Source: Apostichopus japonicus (Eukaryota > Echinodermata > Holothuroidea > Aspidochirotida > Stichopodidae). Taken from it: a DNA stretch of 64,000 nucleotides. Shown in pieces: positions 60,105 to 64,000 of the stretch (positions are counted from its first letter, which is position 1; each line of letters starts with the position of its first letter). The stretch covers positions 2,989,001 to 3,053,000 of the forward strand of contig NC_092569.1 in assembly GCF_037975245.1 (NCBI RefSeq). The letters run 5' to 3'. Position numbers and translations under genes: made by a program. The notes under the pieces are model-generated. The model made no database searches. It saw only the letters and a program-made list of their open reading frames with translations, and was not told the origin of the DNA.

Positions 60105-61140
60105 ATATGGTTGGTTACAGTATTTGAAATGCTGATGTCTTCATATAGCTCAGTATATTGTTAGGTTCAGTATTTGAAATGCAGTAGTCTCTGGAGAGCT
60201 CAGTATTGTAAGTGTATTGTTGGGTACAGTATTTGAAATGCTGATGTCTTCATATAGCTCAGTTTTGTATGTATATATAGTTGGTTACAGTATTTGAAAT
60301 GCTGATGTCTTCATATAGCTCAGTATTGTACGTATATGGTTGGTTAGAGTATTTGAATTGCTGATGTCTTCATGTAGCTCAGCGTTGTACGTATATGGTT
60401 GGTTACAGTACTTGAAATGCTGATGTCTTCATAGCTCAGTATTGTACGTATATGGTTGGTTAGAGTATTTGAAATGCTGATGTCTTCATATAGCTCAGCA
60501 TTGTACGTATATGGTTGGTTACAGTATTTGAAATGCTGATGTCTTCATATAGCTCAGCATTGTACGTATATGGTTGGTTACAGTATTTGAAATGCTGATG
60601 TCCTTCATATAGCTCAGCATTGTACGTATATATGGTTGGTTACAGTATTTGAAATGCTGATGTCTTCATATAGCTCAGTTTTGTACGTATATATAGTTGG
60701 GTACAGTATTTGAAATGCTGATGTCTTCATATAGCTCATTATTTTACGTATATGGTTGGTTACATTATTTGAAATGCTGGTGTCTTCATATAGCTCAGTA
60801 TTGTACGTATATGGTTGGTTACAGTATTTGAAATGCTGATGTCTTCATATAGCTCAGTATTGTACGTATATGGTTGGTTACAGTATTTGAAATGCTGATG
60901 TCTTCATATAGCTCAGCATTGTACGTATATGGTTGGTTACAGTATTTGAAATGCTGATGTCTTCATATAGCTCATTATTTTACGTATATGGTTGGTTACA
61001 GTATTTGAAATGCTGATGTCTTCATATAGCTCAGTATTGTACGTATATGGTTGGTTACAGTATTTGAAATGCTGATGTCTTCATATAGCTCAGTATTGTA
61101 CGTCTATTGTTGGGTACAGTATTTGAAAAGCTGAGGTCTC
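60105..61140. repeat. 60-bp tandem repeat, about 17 copies
   Basis: The unit holds GTATATGGTTGGTTACAGTA, TTTGAAATGCTGATGTCTTC and ATATAGCTCAGTATTGTAC. Most copies are 56-62 bp and differ by one to three bases. Confidence 0.96.
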
Positions 61141-61610
61141 TGGATTATAGATCATCATTGTGTATATCTGGTGGTCTCTGGATACCTCAGTATTGTACGT
61201 CTATTGTTGGGTACAATGTTTGAAATGCTGAGGTCTCCGGATAACTCAGTATTGTACGTCTATTGTTGGGTACAGTGTTTGAAAAGCTGAGGTCTCCAGA
61301 TAGCTCAGTATTGTACGTATATGGTACGGTACAGTGTTTGAAACGCTGAGATCTCTGGATACCTCAGTATTGTACGACTATTGTTGGGTACAATGTTTGC
61401 AACTCTTAGGTCTGTGGATAGCTCAGTACTGTACATATATTGTTGGGTACAGTGATTGTACTGCTGAGGTCTCTGGATACCTCAGTATTGTACAACTATT
61501 GTTGGGTACAATGTTTGCAACTCTTAGGTCTGCGGATAGCTCAGTATTGTTGGTAAATAGTCTGGTACAGTATTTTAAATGCTGACCATTTGAAAATCCA
61601 CCCTATAGTA
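61141..61610. repeat. Diverged continuation of the 60-bp array
   Basis: The same unit continues in a more variable form (GAGGTCTCTGGATACCTCAG, TATTGTTGGGTACA), bridging to the higher-order repeat. Its frames are open over several units but are not recognisable proteins. Confidence 0.85.
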
Positions 61611-61865
61611 AGACTGCCTTTCATTTTTAGGCACTGCCTACTTTTTCACGTCTCAAGGTGATTAGTCTGGTACATTAGCCATGTGTTACCTAATCAACTC
61701 GCTGAGCCTAGCGAAGGAAAGGAGCATGGAAAAGTTACTTGTACTGCTCAAGTTTACTGTGAGAGCCTAATAAAATACCTGAGGCAGGGAAAGTGTTATG
61801 GCAGTGGTATTAAAGGGCACATATACCAATTGACTTCTGGATCACTCACTACTGTATTTATGTGG

Positions 61866-64000
61866 TTGGGTACAGTACTTGAAATGCTGAGGTCTCCAGA
61901 TACCTCAGTATTGTAAGTGTATTGTAGAGTACAGTAATTGAAAGGCTCTGGTCTCTGTATATATCATTAGTATGGACACCAGAGTGAGACAATTAAACAA
62001 AACGGATTCGTTCTTTTGGAGAACAGGGGAGTACATTCATATAATACTTGTGCGCATAGGTTTTCTTGTTTCTACTCGTAACCTGGCTTGGGTCTCTAGT
62101 TACCTTGGTAACCATTCCCAGGCTAGCAACGCTACCACAGGGACCTGGCATTGCTACTGGAGGGCAGAAGGAACTGGACTTTTGAATCACTAGTATGGAC
62201 ACCAGAGTGATAAATAAAAAAAATCGGATTGGTTCTTTTGGAGAACAGGCGAGTACTTTCAAAAAATACTTGTGCGCATAGGTTTTCTTGTTTCTGGAGA
62301 GCTCATATTGTACTTATATTGTTGGGTACATTTTTTGAAATGCTGAGGTCTCCAGATACCTCAGTATCGTAAGTCTATTGTAGAGTACAGTAATTGAAAG
62401 GCTCTGGTCTCCGTATATATCATTAGTATGGACACCAGAGTGAGACAAACAAAACGGATTCGTTCTTTTGGAGAACAGGGGAGTACATTCATATAATACT
62501 TGTGCGCATAGGTTTTCTTGTTTCTACTCGTAACCTGGCTTGGGTCTCTAGTTACCTTGGTAACCATTCCCAGGCTAGCAACGCTACCACAGGGACCTGG
62601 CATTGCTACTGGAGGGCAGAAGGAACTGGACTTTTGAATCACTAGTATGGACACCAGAGTGATAAAAAAAAAAATCGGATTGGTTCTTTTGGAGAACAGG
62701 CGAGTACTTTCAAAAAATACTTGTGCGCATAGGTTTTCTTCTTTCTGGAGAGCTCATATTGTACTTATATTGTTGGGTACATTTTTTGAAATGCTGAAGT
62801 CTCGAGATACCTCAGTATCGTAAGTCTATTGTAGAGTACAGTAATTGAAAGGCTCTGGTCTCCGTATATATCATTAGTATGGACACCAGAGTGAGACAAA
62901 CAAAACGGATTCGTTCTTTTGGAGAACAGGGGAGTACATTCATATAATACTTGTGCGCATAGGTTTTCTTGTTTCTACTCGTAACCTGGCTTGGGTCTCT
63001 AGTTACCTTGGTAACCATTCCCAGGCTAGCAACGCTACCACAGGGACCTGGCATTGCTACTGGAGGGCAGAAGGAACTGGACTTTTGAATCACTAGTATG
63101 GACACCAGAGTGATAAAAAAAAAAATCGGATTCGTTCTTTTAAAGAACAGGCGAGTACATTCAAAAAATACTTGTGCGCATAGGTTTTCTTGTCTCTGGA
63201 GAGCTCAGTATTGTACGTATATTGTTGGGTACATTTTTTGAAATGCTGAGGTCTCGAGATACCTCAGTATCGTAAGTCTATTGTAGAGTACAGTAATTGA
63301 AAGGCTCTGGTCTCCATATATATCATTAGTATGGACACCAGAGTGAGACAAACAAAACGGATTCGTTCTTTTGGAGAACAGGGGAGTACATTCATATAAT
63401 ACTTGTGCGCATAGGGTTTCTTGTTTCTACTCGTAACCTGGCTTGGGTCTCTAGTTACCTTGGTAACCATTCCCAGGCTAGCAACGCTACCACAGCGACC
63501 TGGCATTGCTACTGGAGGGCAGAAGGAACTGGACTTTTGAATCACTAGTATGGACACCAGAGTGATAAAAAAAAAAATCGGATTCGTTCTTTTAAAGAAC
63601 AGGCGAGTACATTCAAAAAATACTTGTGCACATAGGTTTTCTTCTTTCTGGAGAGCTCAGTATTGTACGTATATTGTTGGGTACATTTTTTGAAATGCTG
63701 AGGTCTCGAGATACCTCAGTATTGTAAGTCTATTGTAGAGTACAGTAATTGAAAGGCTCTGGTCTCCGTATATATCATTAGTATGGACACCAGAGTGAGA
63801 CAATTAAACAAAACGGATTCGTTCTTTTGGAGAACAGGGGAGTACATTCATATAATACTTGTGCGCATAGGTTTTCTTGTTTCTACTCGTAACCTGGCTT
63901 GGGTCTCTAGTTACCTTGGTAACCATTCCCAGGCTAGCAACGCTACCACAGGGACCTGGCATTGCTACTGGAGGGCAGAAGGAACTGGACTTTTGAATCA
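61866..64000. repeat. About 452-bp higher-order repeat, 4.7 copies, running off the window
   Basis: GTATGGACACCAGAGTGAGA occurs at 61970, 62426, 62877, 63329 and 63781 (periods 456, 451, 452, 452). Each unit contains one diverged 60-bp monomer, two related blocks of about 95 bp (GTATGGACACCAGAGTGA to TTGTGCGCATAGGTTTTCTT), and a block with TAGTTACCTTGGTAACCATT. Copies are nearly identical. The 97-codon minus-strand frame seen in each unit is a by-product, since the period is not a multiple of three. Confidence 0.95.

Noticed and set aside
61993-63557. Conserved 97-codon protein family at the right edge
   Set aside because: Its sameness reflects array homogenisation. The period is not a multiple of three, and the frame covers the palindrome and simple-sequence parts.

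Overview
The window is animal DNA: AT-rich, with many introns and many repeats. There is no bacterial operon, CRISPR array or phage. I could not identify the species. The closest fit is a marine invertebrate deuterostome, perhaps an echinoderm such as a sea cucumber. This rests on the mix of non-LTR retroelements, a tRNA-derived SINE, many minisatellites, abundant TAGGCCTA-like and TACTGTA-like words, and a strumpellin protein that matches the vertebrate one over its whole length. The assignment is inference.

Layout. (1) 1-2490: the left edge holds a cut-off minus-strand reading frame with an RRM-like start, then mostly unassigned DNA. (2) 2555-3208 (+): an intronless phytochelatin-synthase-like gene with a complete Cys-His-Asp triad and no C-terminal domain. 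(3) 5245-28355 (-): a complete WASHC5 (strumpellin) gene. I resolved 29 coding exons; every junction has GT/AG and a compatible phase, and the joined frame is 1161 codons plus a stop. The two genes are tail to tail, with about 2 kb between stop codons. (4) 28743-30338 (+): a 5'-truncated RTE-like non-LTR retrotransposon, just upstream of the first WASHC5 coding exon and opposite to it, interrupted by one in-frame stop. (5) 30.4-64 kb: gene-poor DNA with two inverted-repeat (MITE-like) elements, several dispersed repeat families, a 251-bp x5 satellite, a GTAT microsatellite, and at the right edge a 60-bp array passing into a 452-bp higher-order repeat that runs off the window. Only weak exon candidates were seen there (35.6, 41.0, 43.0-43.4 and 47.4 kb).

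The WASHC5 introns are unusually rich in tandem arrays, with units of 14, 18, about 31-36, 46, 48, 49, about 63, 83, about 124 and about 145 bp. Three of them contain copied splice sites or exon pieces: decoy 5' splice sites in intron 13, decoy 3' splice sites in intron 21, and partial copies of exon 16 in intron 15. The intron-13 array and the right-edge array also carry RFX X-box-like palindromes.

Functionally the two real genes are unrelated: one is a papain-fold gamma-glutamylcysteine dipeptidyl transpeptidase-like enzyme (glutathione and metal handling), the other a core subunit of the endosomal WASH actin-nucleation complex. All exon borders come from reading splice motifs and comparing with remembered strumpellin sequence. 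No transcript evidence was available.
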